From: Molanna angustata
Taxonomy: Eukaryota > Arthropoda > Insecta > Trichoptera > Molannidae
Direction: 5' to 3'
DNA: 64,000 nucleotides
Assembly (NCBI GenBank): GCA_963576475.1
Contig: OY754986.1
Location: 5,818,174-5,882,173 of the forward strand
Of the stretch, positions 32,936 through 44,487 are shown piece by piece (position 1 is the first letter of the stretch; the number at the start of each line of letters is the position of its first letter). Made by a program: the position numbers and the translations under genes. Under the pieces are notes generated by a model, which did no database searches, was not told the DNA's origin, and saw nothing but the letters and a program-made list of their open reading frames with translations.

Positions 32936-34229
32936 ACGCACGACACTTTCATGTATACACACACCACTCTCGCTTCACAAATAAATGCACTACATTCAGA
33001 ATGAGTGGTGAACCTCATTGCTGAACTATATCAGATGTTATTTTACCTGTTGTATTTCGATTACGGGTCACTCGAAAACGATAAAACAGAAAAAAGTGGA
33101 ATTACTATTGTAAGCCGGTGCGTCCCAGTAATATTTCTATTATACATATTTGTTAAAATGTACCACAAAGAATCAATCAGGTACTTACATACTTCAGACC
33201 AATGATTAAACTCAACAGTAGGTACAATACACAACATCATTGCAATTTAACGACAGCTCAAACTCCCTGTTAATGTAACATTTGGCAATCCTAATTATTT
33301 GTTTAAATTTAGGGCTTATTAAATCCCAGGCTCGCGTCATACACGATTTGGCACATCTCTTCAACGTACAAAAATAATAAAATAATATATTTTACATGCA
33401 ATTTACATTTTAATCTCAAATTTACGATGTGGCCACAAATTCAAGGTTCTCCCTACCCGAGGTTTTAGCAAACCCATACCTTTAAAGGAGCACACACGCA
33501 CAAATAGGGGGTCCTCTGATACTAGGAATTAATTTTACGGGCGCACACAAGTCATTTAAATCATTGTCTCTCAAAGTTTCTTTTCTCACTGAGATTTTTT
33601 TACCCTTCGCTACCCCAAGATGACATAGTGGGGAGTTGTGAATTCGTAATTTTTAAGGTTATTTTTTTATTGTAGTTCATCAACTTGAGATTGCATTATG
33701 AAAGTTTCATTCCAATGTACAATTTGCTATAACATGTTATTATAATGAATCGATTAAAAACTAAAGTAACTAACTACTCATACGATTCTTTTCAAATTTA
33801 TGTACCTAATACATGTAAAATACAAACTAAGGAGGAGAGCGAGTAGGTATACCTTATACTCGCTTAGACCCCATTAGATTTTATATTTTGATTACATATT
33901 TTGATACATATGTAATCTTCATGAATTCATGCATGACTTTAAACCGTTTACCTATTTGGCGCAGAAAAAAAAATTGAACTCCACATTATACTATCCTGAC
34001 AGACATTTTTTGTATATCGCTACTCCCACCACTACCGGCTCTATCTTAATCAATAATTTATAATTATCTATATACACTGAAAAAAAGTCATATTAAAATT
34101 AACCGAACTATAGTGACTACAAAACAATTCGTTTTGTACTACTAAATATTTTTTGCACATAACCAAATAGTATAGTCATAAATGGATTATTTATTTATAC
34201 TAAGGACAGCACACAGTATTATTATTATT
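32936..34229. other. Unassigned sequence
   Basis: No gene or element end recognised. The open stretch 33005-33205 is hydrophobic in part and has no known motif. Confidence 0.35.
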
Positions 34230-35340
34230 ATTATTATTACACAAAAATAAAAACAACATATACAAACTAACAAATAACGCCCCACTAGGCAAATGCCTGT
34301 TCTGGGACTGTTATTTAACACAGTTGAGTATTTTTTAACAGATTTTTAATTATCTCAATAGAGACGAAGTTGGAATATTTATTGTAGGAGAACCGGGAAA
34401 TCAAGGCACCTACAGGGCTTACGACCTGTCATCGGCTGGTTTACGTGATCACTTTATGCGCTTGCGCAACGTTCACCAATTATGCCTTTTAATGAGATCC
34501 CTATCAATTCAATTTTGAAAGTTCTATATATTGTAATACTGAAATTCTTTGTAATACTGAATCTATATATTGAAATTCTGAAATTCTTTGTAATACTAAT
34601 CTATATATTGTAATACTGAAATTCACAAGCGAAAAGAATTTCAGTATTACAATTACAATATATAGAACTTGCAAAATTGAATTGATAGGGATCTCATTAA
34701 AAGGCATAATTGGTGAACGTTGCGCAAGCGCATAAAGTGATCACGTAAACCAGCCGATGACAGGTCGTAAGCCCTGTAGGTGCCTTGATTTCCCGGTTCT
34801 CCTACAATAAATATTCCAACTTCGTCTCTATTGAGATAATTAAAAATCTGTTAAAAAATATCTTTGACTCCCGACAGGGAAAAAATCCAATGTTTGCGCA
34901 TATGCAATAATAAAAATATTCGATTAACAGTTGAGTATCTTTATTCAGCTGTTATTTTCATATTTTACAAGTAATAAAAGAAGAGTAGGTAATCAAGAGT
35001 AAAAAAATGTAAAATGAATGATACAAATACAAAAAAAAAATATTGAAAAAAGCAAATAAACAACGTAGGTACAGACAGAAAAAACAAAAGTGAGTATAAA
35101 TACATATAACATGTGCCTGGTCAGAGGTCACGGGCGGATAACCACCTCCTCATAGTGCCTACCTGATATCTTTATCCAGTTTATTAGTGCAACCTTGAAG
35201 GATCTAGTTGTAGTCAATTCTTTAATACTACTATCCAACTGGTTAAAGATATTATATGGAGCTGTGAAGCAAAAATGTCTTTGCCCAAACGAGGTTTTCA
35301 TGATTGGAACAAAGTAATTCACACGATTTTATTGTATTGT
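34230..35340 (-). pseudogene. LINE-D 3' fragment, split by a hairpin element
   Basis: The minus strand at 35322-35128 reads FGQRHFCFTAPYNIFNQL, then SFKVALINWIKISGRHYEE and a stop. This is a LINE polymerase tail shared with 49060-49494. Its 3' UTR (35127-34939) ends near GCTGAATAAAGATACTCA. The UTR resumes at 34319 with AATAACAGTCCCAGAACAGG and ends in an ATT repeat about 34230. The intact copy at 49.4 kb shows these two parts joined. The 595-bp hairpin element interrupts it. Confidence 0.75.
34332..34926. mobile_element. 595-bp long-hairpin element with 12-bp target duplication
   Basis: Arms 34329-34547 and 34636-34860 are near-perfect reverse complements over about 220 bp, around an 88-bp spacer with TGTAATACTGAA repeats. 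A further 60 bp (through CTCCCGACAGGG and TGTTTGCGCATATGC) lies outside the right arm only. ACAGTTGAGTAT flanks it on both sides (34320-34331 and 34927-34938), and the uninterrupted target is seen at 49.4 kb. A one-arm relative is at 61675-61947. It has no coding capacity. A 12-bp duplication is longer than usual for miniature DNA transposons, so retroposition of a folded RNA is possible. Confidence 0.8.
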
Positions 35341-35439
35341 AGTTCTCGATTGTTGCGTTCTACTAAATTTATGATATGATATTTCTTTATAGAATTGAAT
35401 CAATACCTATGCATACAATTATGGAAAGAAAATAAATAG

Positions 35440-36162
35440 ACATTACCCTACCTAACAGCAGCTCTATCGACCTGCTTGGAGTATCTATAACGAACCAATT
35501 ACACTACAAGGGCTCCATCGAAGCTAAGGTGAAACTCGCCTCCAAAAAATTGAGCGTACTATATAGAGCGCGCAGATATTTTACTAAGACCCAGATCTGT
35601 ATACTCTACAAAGCGCAAATACGCCCAAATATTGAATATGGCAGTCACCTCTGGAGTGGCGCCCCCCAATACCTACTGAATACCCTCGACGCTGTCCAAA
35701 GGCGTGCTATACGTCTGATTGATGATCCATCACTGACTGATGGATTGCAATCACTAGAACACAGACGCAGAGTCGGTATTTTAAGTTTATTCTATAGATA
35801 CTACCACGGGAATTGCTCAGAAGAACTTGCATCTTTGGTACCTCCTCCACCCACTCGCAACAGAGTCACTCGCTTCACTCAATCGCAGTACCCATTCACA
35901 GTGGACCTTCAACATATACGAACAAGTCGCTTCTCGAACTCCTTTATTAACACAGCAGCCCGACTGTGGAACGATCTTCCGAATTCTGTGTTTCCACCTT
36001 CGTACAACCCGGGTCTTTTTAAAATCCGAATTAATAAACTCTTTTCTAGATTGCAAACCCCTCCCAACGCTACGTAGTGCGCTTCTTCGGAAGAGTAAAA
36101 TGGACCCAAATCCTAATAGCTGGCGTCCCCTACGTAGACATGTTAAAAAAAAAAAAAAAAAA
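35440..36162 (+). pseudogene. CR1-B LINE 3' fragment
   Basis: The longest CR1-B copy. It begins in the RT thumb (SSIDLLGVSITNQLHY) and runs as a 182-codon open frame from 35529. The protein continues LSVLYRARRYFTKTQICIL, RPNIEYGSHLWSGAP, DAVQRRAIRLID and AARLWNDLPNSVFPPSYNP. The RT catalytic core and everything upstream are missing. A short 3' end (GGACCCAAATCCTAATAGCT) and A-tail (36146-36162) follow. Other copies lie at 4218, 41161 and 51190. Confidence 0.85.
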
Positions 36163-36193
36163 AGACATACAAATATAACTTGTACCTCTTACG

Positions 36194-36381
36194 TAATATT
36201 CCTAGGTAATATCAAACTAAGACATTAAACTCCATATAAGTAATATTCCTAGGTAATATCAAACTAAGACATTAAACTCCATATAAGTAATATTCCTAGG
36301 TAATATCAAACTAAGACATTAAACTCCATATAAGTAATATTCCTAGGTAATATCAAACTAAGACATTAAACTCCATATAAT
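36194..36381. repeat. 47-bp tandem repeat, four units
   Basis: TAATATTCCTAGGTAATATC starts at 36194, 36241, 36288 and 36335, an exact 47-bp period, with units essentially identical. It lies about 30 bp beyond the A-tail of the CR1-B copy. No coding capacity. Confidence 0.92.
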
Positions 36382-37559
36382 AATCTGCTTGGTGGAATAG
36401 TTCTTATCCACTGATTGGTACTGATAGATTTTATTCTTTTTGTCAGTGCCAGCATATACTAAATAGTCTATTTTTATTTTTTTTTGTTGTACTATGTAAT
36501 TTATTTGTATGTTTATTGTGGATTTTGAATAAATAAATAAATAAAAAAAAAATAAATAAAAAAATATAACTTATAACCAAGGTTAAGCTAAAAACGCAGA
36601 TAGCCAGTTCGGTGTCACAATTTTTTTTCAATGTATACTATTGCCACCGACATTGGGATCTCATGTGTTACATGCAACTTGTTATTATTATTAGAAATAC
36701 TTAAAATCATGATGTCACGTACCCTTATTTCGGAATAATTTTCTTTCTTGGTAATATATTATCATGGAGACACATTTCCAAGCCAAGCTTAGAACCAGGT
36801 ATATATGTATGTAAAATACATGTGTGATGGTTCAGGTATATGTGTGATGGTTCAGTGAAACGTGGATGATTGTCTTCGTGTTTTGCATGGGGATTCATTA
36901 AATTTACCTGAAAATGATTTTCAGGAAAGGGTTTCGTAAGTACATGGGCACCTACGAGGTATTAGGTACCCAAAATTTTAGGGTGTCGCATTCGAGAAGA
37001 GGTAGCACATCTAGATATTAATGTTTGTATCTTGGAAGGTTTTGTGAGTAAATACAAATCTTTTTCATGAATTCACATGTCATTAAATATCTGTTTTATA
37101 ATATACACTCTCTCAATATTTTTTTTCCGACACATTCCAAAATCACGCTTGCATAATCCTTACATCTCCCATTGCTTGATCATGTTGACATCTGGGGGGC
37201 AAGTCTGGTCTAACCGGAGAAATCAAAACCCTCACGATTAAATTTAGTTAACAAACATACTTATTTAGGTAATGTTTTAGTTCAGCTGTCTTGCCTGCTG
37301 TCATTCTTTTCCATAATGCTTTATTTTATATTTTGTTAAGACTTTTATGCTTTATTTTACATTTTGTTATGCAAAAATGTTTTTCTTCTTGTTTCTTATG
37401 TTTATGTTTTTTTTTAATTCAATCGATTGAAATTTCTATCGCATGATGTAAAAGCGTAGTGAAAATATATTGAAATTGTCTGTCTTAAAACAGGAATTAT
37501 TTCTAGTTAGAAAGACATAGGTAAAGTGATGGAATGATGCCAATCAGAAAGCAACCATG
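36382..37559. other. Unassigned sequence with a Helentron-like end
   Basis: An A-rich LINE-like tail ends about 36560. At 36630-36681 a left terminus of the Helentron-like family lies in minus orientation (GGGATCTCATGTGTTACATG). A short direct duplication (TGTGTGATGGTTCAG) occurs near 36820-36855. No gene is seen. Confidence 0.45.
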
Positions 37560-37712
37560 GTTTTTTTTATTATTATTATTTTATTTATCATGTTTTTTGT
37601 TTTGTATATTTTTTGTTTGTTTTTATATAAATACTGAGTGGTCTCTGTGGTGTATTGTTTCTGTAAGTTTTCTTTTCTTTTGTTAAATAAATATATTATT
37701 ATTATTATTAAA
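37560..37712 (+). repeat. LINE 3' tail with ATT repeat
   Basis: GAGTGGTCTCTGTGGTGTAT, then a T-rich stretch and AAATAAATATATTATTATTA look like the 3' UTR and ATT-repeat tail of a CR1-type LINE. No coding part remains. Confidence 0.4.
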
Positions 37713-37779
37713 TTATCTAAAGATATTATAGAATTCCATATAATAATTATATCTATGATATGAGTAATGACGAGGATTT

Positions 37780-37990
37780 CGATTTCACCGTTTGGACCAG
37801 ACTTGCCCGCCTGTTATCTGGATGCTAACGAAGAACTCCTTATCAAACTTGAACGATTGCAAAATGTATGTACCTACCTATACGCTTTATTTACAAACTT
37901 AAAAAATATGATCATTTTTCCACTTAACGAAATCTTCTTCGTTGGCCTAAGATACGTCAACGTAGTGACATTCATTTATTTTCACTACTA
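37780..37990 (+). pseudogene. CR1-X LINE thumb fragment
   Basis: Reads LPACYLDANEELLIKLERLQNVC and then, after a frame change, KKYDHFST, stop, RNLLRWPKIRQRSDIHLF. This is the post-RT region of a CR1-like polymerase. The same region at 53.96 kb (DYADVCYLDANEVHLNKLER) and 56.6 kb (YRNLLCWPRIRQRRNIHIL) belongs to a second copy of the family. Confidence 0.7.
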
Positions 37991-38025
37991 CATTATATAA
38001 TTGAAATAATATATTATACTAGCGG

Positions 38026-39372
38026 ACCCGAAAGACGTTGTTCTCTCTCTCTCTCTCTCTCTCTCTCCTCTCTCTAAAGCAAATGCATTAGAATTATTAT
38101 ATTGACGAATAAATTCACAAAAAATACGAAGATACAGAATCCCCTAATAATTGATTCTATTATTTGAGTTGGATATTTAGAAGTTTGGTGAAAGACTGTT
38201 CAAAGAATAATCTTAGGCTATTTCGAATTTTGGCCAGTTATCATTTAAAAAATTTAAACATGTCATAAGAGTATCTATTTGTCTTTCAAACAAAATATAT
38301 ATTTATGAATGCGTATTTTGAATGCGTAGCGTATGTATGTACATGTACTTATATTATATGTAAATGTATCTATAAATAAACAACGTAATAGACAATAACA
38401 TAAAACTAGCTCACCTTAGCACAGGCTATGCCTAGTGAGGGGGCTAGTAACAAAGATACAAACAAAAAAAAATATGGCTTAAACTATGTAAGCACCAGTG
38501 AAGTGGTAAATTGATATTTATTGAAATGAGATAACTTATATTTACATTGTATGTTAACTATGTATGAATAAGCTTAATATATTATCTTAAGATATTTTGT
38601 ATCTCATATATACTGTATATTTTTGGATAGAAATAAATAAAAATAAAATAAATAAATAAATAACCTTATTTTATAGTACGAAGGTGTACATTTTTTCCCT
38701 ATAGACTATTCTCTGTGATATACGTTTTGTTGTTTGATCTTGACGTTTCAATCACAAAATATATATTTATAACCTCACTTTACACTACGGATGTTTTTAA
38801 AATTTGGCTATCAAGAAGAGAATATTATATCACAATATAATAATATCACATGATAATACAATGATAATAATATACATAAAACTAAATTATTTTATTCATA
38901 AATCAATTTAAATATTTAAACGGAAATATTACAAAACATTACATAGGGATAATTTTGACATACCTATCGTCATAATACCACTTAATAAAACAGAATATAC
39001 ATGTTAAAAAACTAAATTGCTTTATACAATAATAATAAGAAAATATACAAACAACTTAATAATTTCATAAAATATTAAAAATATGAAAACAAATCCATCA
39101 AGTGAGAAAAACATCAAGTTTTAAATGTCATAACCAACATTGCATAATATTATGACATATTGGAAGCCAATATTCCCACTGTTCAAAATGCGTATTCCGA
39201 AAATATTTATAAATTCCCATTTTTATTATTCTTTTATTAAATTCCTTTTTGTGAATCTAATCCATTCAGGGACTCACATAAACACACACAAAAAGTTTCA
39301 TCAAAATCGGTTCAGCCGTTTAGGAGGAGTTCAGTGACATACACACGTACGGAAGAATTATATATATAAAGA
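38026..39372. repeat. Dispersed element with TC repeat near its left end
   Basis: The left boundary phrase ACTAGCGGACCCG followed by a TC repeat (38041-38068), and the right boundary phrase AAAATCGGTTCAGCCGTTTA followed by TATATATAAAGAT, are ends seen together in a common insect repeat family whose class I will not assign. A separate LINE-like tail (AGCACAGGCTATGCCTAGTG through AAATAAATAAATAA) appears inserted at about 38403-38662. No coding capacity. Confidence 0.45.
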
Positions 39373-39380
39373 TTTATAAA

Positions 39381-40405
39381 CTAGTTGCATGTAACACATG
39401 AGATCCAACTGTCGATAGCGATAGTATGTATAGTTGAAGAATATGTACCAAACTATAAACCCATAGATACAAATTATTGAATATTTTCAGATATTTTGTT
39501 TTCTATACAACATATGTAGGTATGTATGTCAAGATAGGATAGTATGGAGGAAGATCCTTTTTCCTACCCATAATATGCAAATAGCATGATGGTATGTATG
39601 TATGTATGTTTGGAGATGAAGTATCAAACTATTAAGTCTTCTTACATATTGTGTATAGGCGACTGCCATACAAAATGTATGAAGCGATGTCGTCACTAAA
39701 TTCAATTTTTAAAAAAATTGTTAAAAAAAAATTGAGATCTTCTACTACAATGTTAATATTTTTTATAGAAAATTAAATTATCTAGTTGGGGTGTTTCGGC
39801 TTTTTTCGATAATTGTAAAAGTTTTGGAAATATAGGCAGTTAAACTCATAAATTTATCATAAAAAAAATTTTTTTCTTAATAAAAAATGTTTGAGAAACC
39901 CTGGAATTTTTTCGAATAAACTATTTTGAGATTTTGTATTTGTCTATGTTTGTACCAGTTTTCAGCGTTCTAGCGTTTATGGTTTCTGAGATATATGGAA
40001 AAATAAAATAAAAATTCAAAAGTTGATAACCCCTGACTGAAACAAAAATTCAAAATTCCGAGTATAAAAGTTTTGTAGGCCTGTAACTGTTTATATATTC
40101 TGAAATTTTAGGCTCTGTAAATTGAGCGGATCAAAAGTTATAAGGGGGGAGGGGACACACAGACACACAGACACACACACACAGACACACACACAGACAC
40201 ACGAAATGTTCTACTCCGAATTCTGAGTAAATCCGTGTACGGAACATATATGCTGCGAAGCCTCTAAGTTGGTGTTTTTTGAATTCAAAGATGGAAAAGC
40301 CGTGAAAAAAGTAGACCTCTCCATACAATTCTCGCGTATTCTGGCTTGATACATTGTCGATATGTTAAGAGAACAAAGTTCTCCTGAACAAATCGACAGT
40401 TGGAT
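39381..40405 (+). mobile_element. Helentron-like element, copy 4
   Basis: Full-length and nearly identical to copy 1. It begins CTAGTTGCATGTAACACATG, has ATCCAACTGTCGAT 22 bp inside, a CA-rich run at about 40154-40202, an AGAACAAAGTTCT stem-loop, and ends ATCGACAGTTGGAT at 40405. The high similarity of copies 1 and 4 implies recent movement of this subtype. It is non-coding. Confidence 0.82.
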
Positions 40406-40843
40406 AAAATGTCCACTCACCTTTGCTGTCATATTGTGAAAATTATCATATCATTTCATTGCAACAGTAATAAGGGAAAAAATGGAGTATCGAGGAAAAA
40501 GCGAGGTGGAGAGTGTGTATGTTTATCTTAGCTTGGGCCTGCCTCTGGTTTCCTGCCCTCTGGATTGGTGTCAAGATTCTTTTTGGGAAAAAAGTCAATC
40601 GATTACACTGTTTGTGTGTCCACAACGATAGATAATGGTATGTTATATGCTTGATAGTAGTTCCTTGTTTCATCCGATGAGCAGCCACTCCGGGGATGAA
40701 TAGAGCTACAACCTCTGATAGGTTTCCAATGGAGTGGGTTAGAAGACTGCGAAATTCAGTTAATTCTCTCCACATCGATTGGTCGCAGGTCATTATTTTT
40801 GTACTTGCGTATAAATAAATGAAGTTTTTGGATCTTTTTTCAA
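40406..40843. other. Unassigned sequence
   Basis: A minus-strand open stretch continues from the RTE fragment into this DNA, but nothing in 40406-40843 itself is recognised. Confidence 0.35.
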
Positions 40844-41560
40844 TTCTTCTTTTTCTTCTTCCTAGCCATCCCTCTACTGCTGGATGTAGGCCTCTTCCAT
40901 CTGTCTCCATTTCTCTCTTTCCTGTGCCGCTTCAATCCATTTCTTTCCGGCGACCACAACAATATCGTCGGCCCATCTCTTCTGTGGCCGACCGACACCC
41001 CTTTTATTTTCCCATGGTTTCCATTTCAAGACTTTGGGATTTTATCTTGAATTTGGCTGTCTGGCCACGTGTCCTGCCCATTGCCACTTCAATTTTGCGA
41101 TCCGATCCATGATATCGGCGATTTTTGTTCGGCGTCTGATTTCTGTATTTGTTATTCTATCACTCAGACTTATTAATACAGCAGCCCGACTGTGGAACGA
41201 TCTTCCGAATTCTGTGTTTCCACCTTCATACAACCCGGGTCTTTTTAAAATCCGAATCAATAAACTCTTTTCTAGACTGTAAACCCCTCCCAACGCTACG
41301 TAGTGCGCTTCTTCGGAAGAGCAAAATGGACCCAAATCCTAATAGCTGGTGTCCCCTACGTAGACATGTTAAAAAAAAAAAATGCCCAACATTTGCCGCT
41401 CCATGGATCTTTGCGCGCATTTCAATTTGTGGACAGTATTTATGGTCAGGAACGTTGCTTCCAAACCATATGTCATCACAGGCAAGATGCATGCTTCTAC
41501 TAATATACTACTTCCACAGGATACTTACTTATAATATGTCTGACCGAACTTACCAACTGT
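40844..41560 (-). pseudogene. RTE-like LINE 3' fragment, split by CR1-B
   Basis: The minus strand encodes the tail of an RTE-type polymerase related to 63494-63972. The part at 41560-41386 includes the HGAANVGH region; the part at 41160-40844 includes SLSDRITNTEIRRRTKIAD and RIAKLKWQWAGHVARQPNSR. It ends in a GAA-type tail (CTTCTT run at 40844-40861). A plus-strand CR1-B fragment (41161-41385) interrupts it; the 63.6 kb copy shows the uninterrupted order. Confidence 0.75.
41161..41385 (+). pseudogene. CR1-B LINE tail inserted in an RTE fragment
   Basis: Reads AARLWNDLPNSVFPPSYNP and the CR1-B 3' end with an A-tail (about 41370-41381). Relative to the 63.6 kb sequence a few bases of target (TTATGTA) are missing and no clear duplication flanks it. 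Confidence 0.75.
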
Positions 41561-41727
41561 AGCACAGTGGCACCGAAGTGACACAGTTGGTAAGCCGTTT
41601 GGCCTCTGTACCGGCGTCCTGGATTCCCAGAAGGAAAAATTTAAATTCATTTCACTCGCAAATATTGCATTTCTGGGCTGGAAACACTGGTTAGTTGGAA
41701 GATTTTGGGTGCAAGGAAGTGTTTATT
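41561..41727 (+). mobile_element. SINE-C copy
   Basis: ACACAGTTGGTAAGCCGTTT, GGCGTCCTGGATTCCCAG, then CTCGCAAATATTGCATTTC match the copy at 53089-53260. The B-box has lost bases (CTGGATTCCC in place of TTGGTTCGATCCC), so the pol III promoter is damaged. The GGTGCAAGGAAGTGTTTATT phrase near its 3' end recurs, inverted, at about 59080. Confidence 0.65.
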
Positions 41728-42641
41728 ATTATTATCCCCTTCGAGGTCATAAAACCACGTCGCTCATTGGTGAGTAGATCTACGAAAAAGAAGAAAACGA
41801 TTCGCCTAATAGTCAAGGTCAATTGATTTCCTTCGAAAATGTATCGTTAAAAATATATCGACGGTACAAACTTCGTTATTTCAAAAGACGCGTGTATTCT
41901 CCGAAAACGCCACACACATACACAATACACACACCACTGGAGCAGAAATTCGAAAATATTATTAAGTAAACACCCCAGAAGATCAAACCGAGTAAAATTG
42001 AAAAATACTCTGGCGGAAGACGAAGTGTGGGTACATGTCTTGAGAGCAATTAGATTACCATCAAGTCACCATGACGTTATTTCATTGCTGAAGGTTCGAG
42101 ATATATTGATTGATGTTGCCAGCGGACGGGAACGGGACACTTCACCGTGTTAAGTCATTGCTCGAAACTCATAGTTTACTACGTTGATCTAGATTTGAAA
42201 GAACTTAAATATTATAATATATTCACAAGAGCAATCCTAGAATCAAGTGTGGTCCTTGAATTTGGGAAAGGGATTTTTTTTTTATTATTTAAATTACATT
42301 TACATAGTAGGTACATAGGTACATGTTATAAAAAAAACAATTAATAAGGAAAGGAAACATTAGTTAGTTTTTTTTATATAACATGCACTAAATGTTATTT
42401 ATAAGTATATTTAAATAATAAAAAAAAATCCCCTTCTCATTTTTCCCCTTTTTCTCCTCCTACCACCTTATCATGGGTATTTTTATAATATCGCATGCTG
42501 CAGGCACTCGTAATTGGAAAGTTGACCTTTCATGTTATTTTGTACTTACATATTTTGTATTTTTTAATGTCGCTTGTCGGTGAGTGTCTCTTAAATAATA
42601 AAAAATAAAATAAGAGACGTTACAGACGTGTGTCAAATCTT
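41728..42641. other. Unassigned sequence
   Basis: No gene or element recognised; the open stretch 42147-42344 has no known motif. Confidence 0.35.
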
Positions 42642-43650
42642 AAAGCCGTTGCAGACCAAAATCTAAACTACGCTGAAGCTAAGCTAAGCTAGCTACAACT
42701 AAGCTAGAAATATGTAGCGTGCACATTGTTGTGCCGTCTGTATTATTTTACTGAGCCGGACGGACGTGTTTCAAGGTGGTTCAAATGATTGAAGACGAAA
42801 GTTCTGACAATGAACCGATATGAGAAATTGGGTGAGTAAGTAAATACCAAATTGAGGGTACAAGATAGGTATTTATAACTATTTCTTTCATAATTATTTA
42901 TCAGAATTATTTTTTTGACATAGGTAGGTATATATGTAGGCGTAGTTAGCCAAATCAAAAAATGAGTATAATATTGATCTCTTTGGGTTATTAAAAATCA
43001 TAAGCGTCTAGTTGCATCTCTCAAGATTGGGTACACTCTGGGGAAAGAAGTGGTAGGAATACTTTGCTATGCTGACGACGCTACAATAATGGACGACCTT
43101 CAGAGAATGCCGATAAAGTTTAGCGAATCCTACAGAAAGTACAGGAGGAAGATCGCGAACCACTTCTACGCCGGTGATGCTATAGGACTCATTGGTCCTG
43201 TTCAACACCGGACGCAGCCGCACGTCGGACAATAATATGATTACAGAAAGTACAATAATATGATTATCTCCGTAGCAAAGACTAAATGCATGACATTCTC
43301 CAAGAATCCAATGGAATGCAGAATCTCAGTGGGCAACGAGCTTATTGAACGGGTGTCCCAGTTCAAATATTTAGGCTGTGACCTAGTCAGCACTCATGAC
43401 CTCCCCAAAGAAGTAAGGCCTCAGGTAGAAAAAGCCTCAGCTGTTGACTGCAGACTGCCTGCGAGATGTCATATGGAGGAACAAAGACATGCGAACCAGC
43501 AGCAAGGTACGCATCTATAAGACTTGTGTGCGACCTATCCTCACTTATGGCATATGGCACGTGGCGTATGCACGTTCGTAAACATTTTATATAAAAAAAC
43601 ACGTCCCGTCCCATCCACGTCGTCGCCCCGTCCCGTATACAGCGGCCTTT
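42642..43650. mobile_element. Possible decayed inverted-repeat element
   Basis: AAAGCCGTTGCAGAC at 42642-42656 and the reverse complement of 43635-43650 (AAAGGCCGCTGTATAC) are similar but not identical. The enclosed 1 kb contains an AGCTAAGCTAAGCTAGCT stretch and a LINE RT scrap. No target duplication was confirmed. Confidence 0.3.
43010..43580 (+). pseudogene. LINE reverse transcriptase palm fragment
   Basis: Reads VVGILCYADDATIMDDLQ, with the YADD catalytic box intact, then a garbled or deleted stretch, then ISVAKTKCMTFSKNPMECR, VSQFKYLGCDLVST and RIYKTCVRPILTYGIW. This order (YADD, KTK, FKYLG, RPxLTYG) is that of an RTE-like or related LINE polymerase. Frame breaks occur at about 43235 and 43490. 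Neither endonuclease nor N-terminal fingers are present. Confidence 0.75.
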
Positions 43651-43689
43651 AGTCTTTAATAATAAGAGAGTTGCTTTATAAATTGAATG

Positions 43690-44487
43690 GAAATAGGTCG
43701 CAGGAAAATGTTATCAACACCTTTACTATTTGAAATTGGTCACAGGAAAATGTTATCAACACCTTTACTATTTGAAATTGGTCACAGGAAAATGTTATCA
43801 ACACCTTTACTATTTGAAATTGGTCACAGGAAAATGTTATCAACACCTTTACTATTTGAAATTGGTCACAGGAAAATGTTATCAACACCTTTACTATTTG
43901 AAATTGGTCACAGGAAAATGTTATCAACACCTTTACTATTTGAAATTGGTCACAGGAAAATGTTATCAACACCTTTACTATTTGAAATTGGTCACAGGAA
44001 AATGTTATCAACACCTTTACTATTTGAAATTGGTCACAGGAAAATGTTATCAACACCTTTACTATTTGAAATTGGTCACAGGAAAATGTTATCAACACCT
44101 TTACTATTTGAAATTGGTCACAGGAAAATGTTATCAACACCTTTACTATTTGAAATTGGTCACAGGAAAATGTTATCAACACCTTTACTATTTGAAATTG
44201 GTCACAGGAAAATGTTATCAACACCTTTACTATTTGAAATTGGTCACAGGAAAATGTTATCAACACCTTTACTATTTGAAATTGGTCACAGGAAAATGTT
44301 ATCAACACCTTTACTATTTGAAATTGGTCACAGGAAAATGTTATCAACACCTTTACTATTTGAAATTGGTCACAGGAAAATGTTATCAACACCTTTACTA
44401 TTTGAAATTGGTCACAGGAAAATGTTATCAACACCTTTACTATTTGAAATTGGTCACAGGAAAATGTTATCAACACCTTTGCTATTT
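43690..44487. repeat. 42-bp minisatellite, 19 units
   Basis: The 42-bp unit (containing GTCACAGGAAAATG and TATCAACACC) is repeated 19 times, with changes visible only in the first and last units. Since 42 is a multiple of three and the unit lacks stops in several frames, long open frames run through it: plus-strand frames with 14-residue repeats (EIGHRKMLSTPLLF and LVTGKCYQHLYYLK) and one on the minus strand. These are by-products of the repeat. No start context, splice signal or codon bias supports a protein. Confidence 0.95.

Noticed and set aside
32927..33205. Complete TATA-driven gene
   Set aside because: The first ATG opens only seven codons and the next open stretch has no known motif; kept only as a weak promoter candidate.
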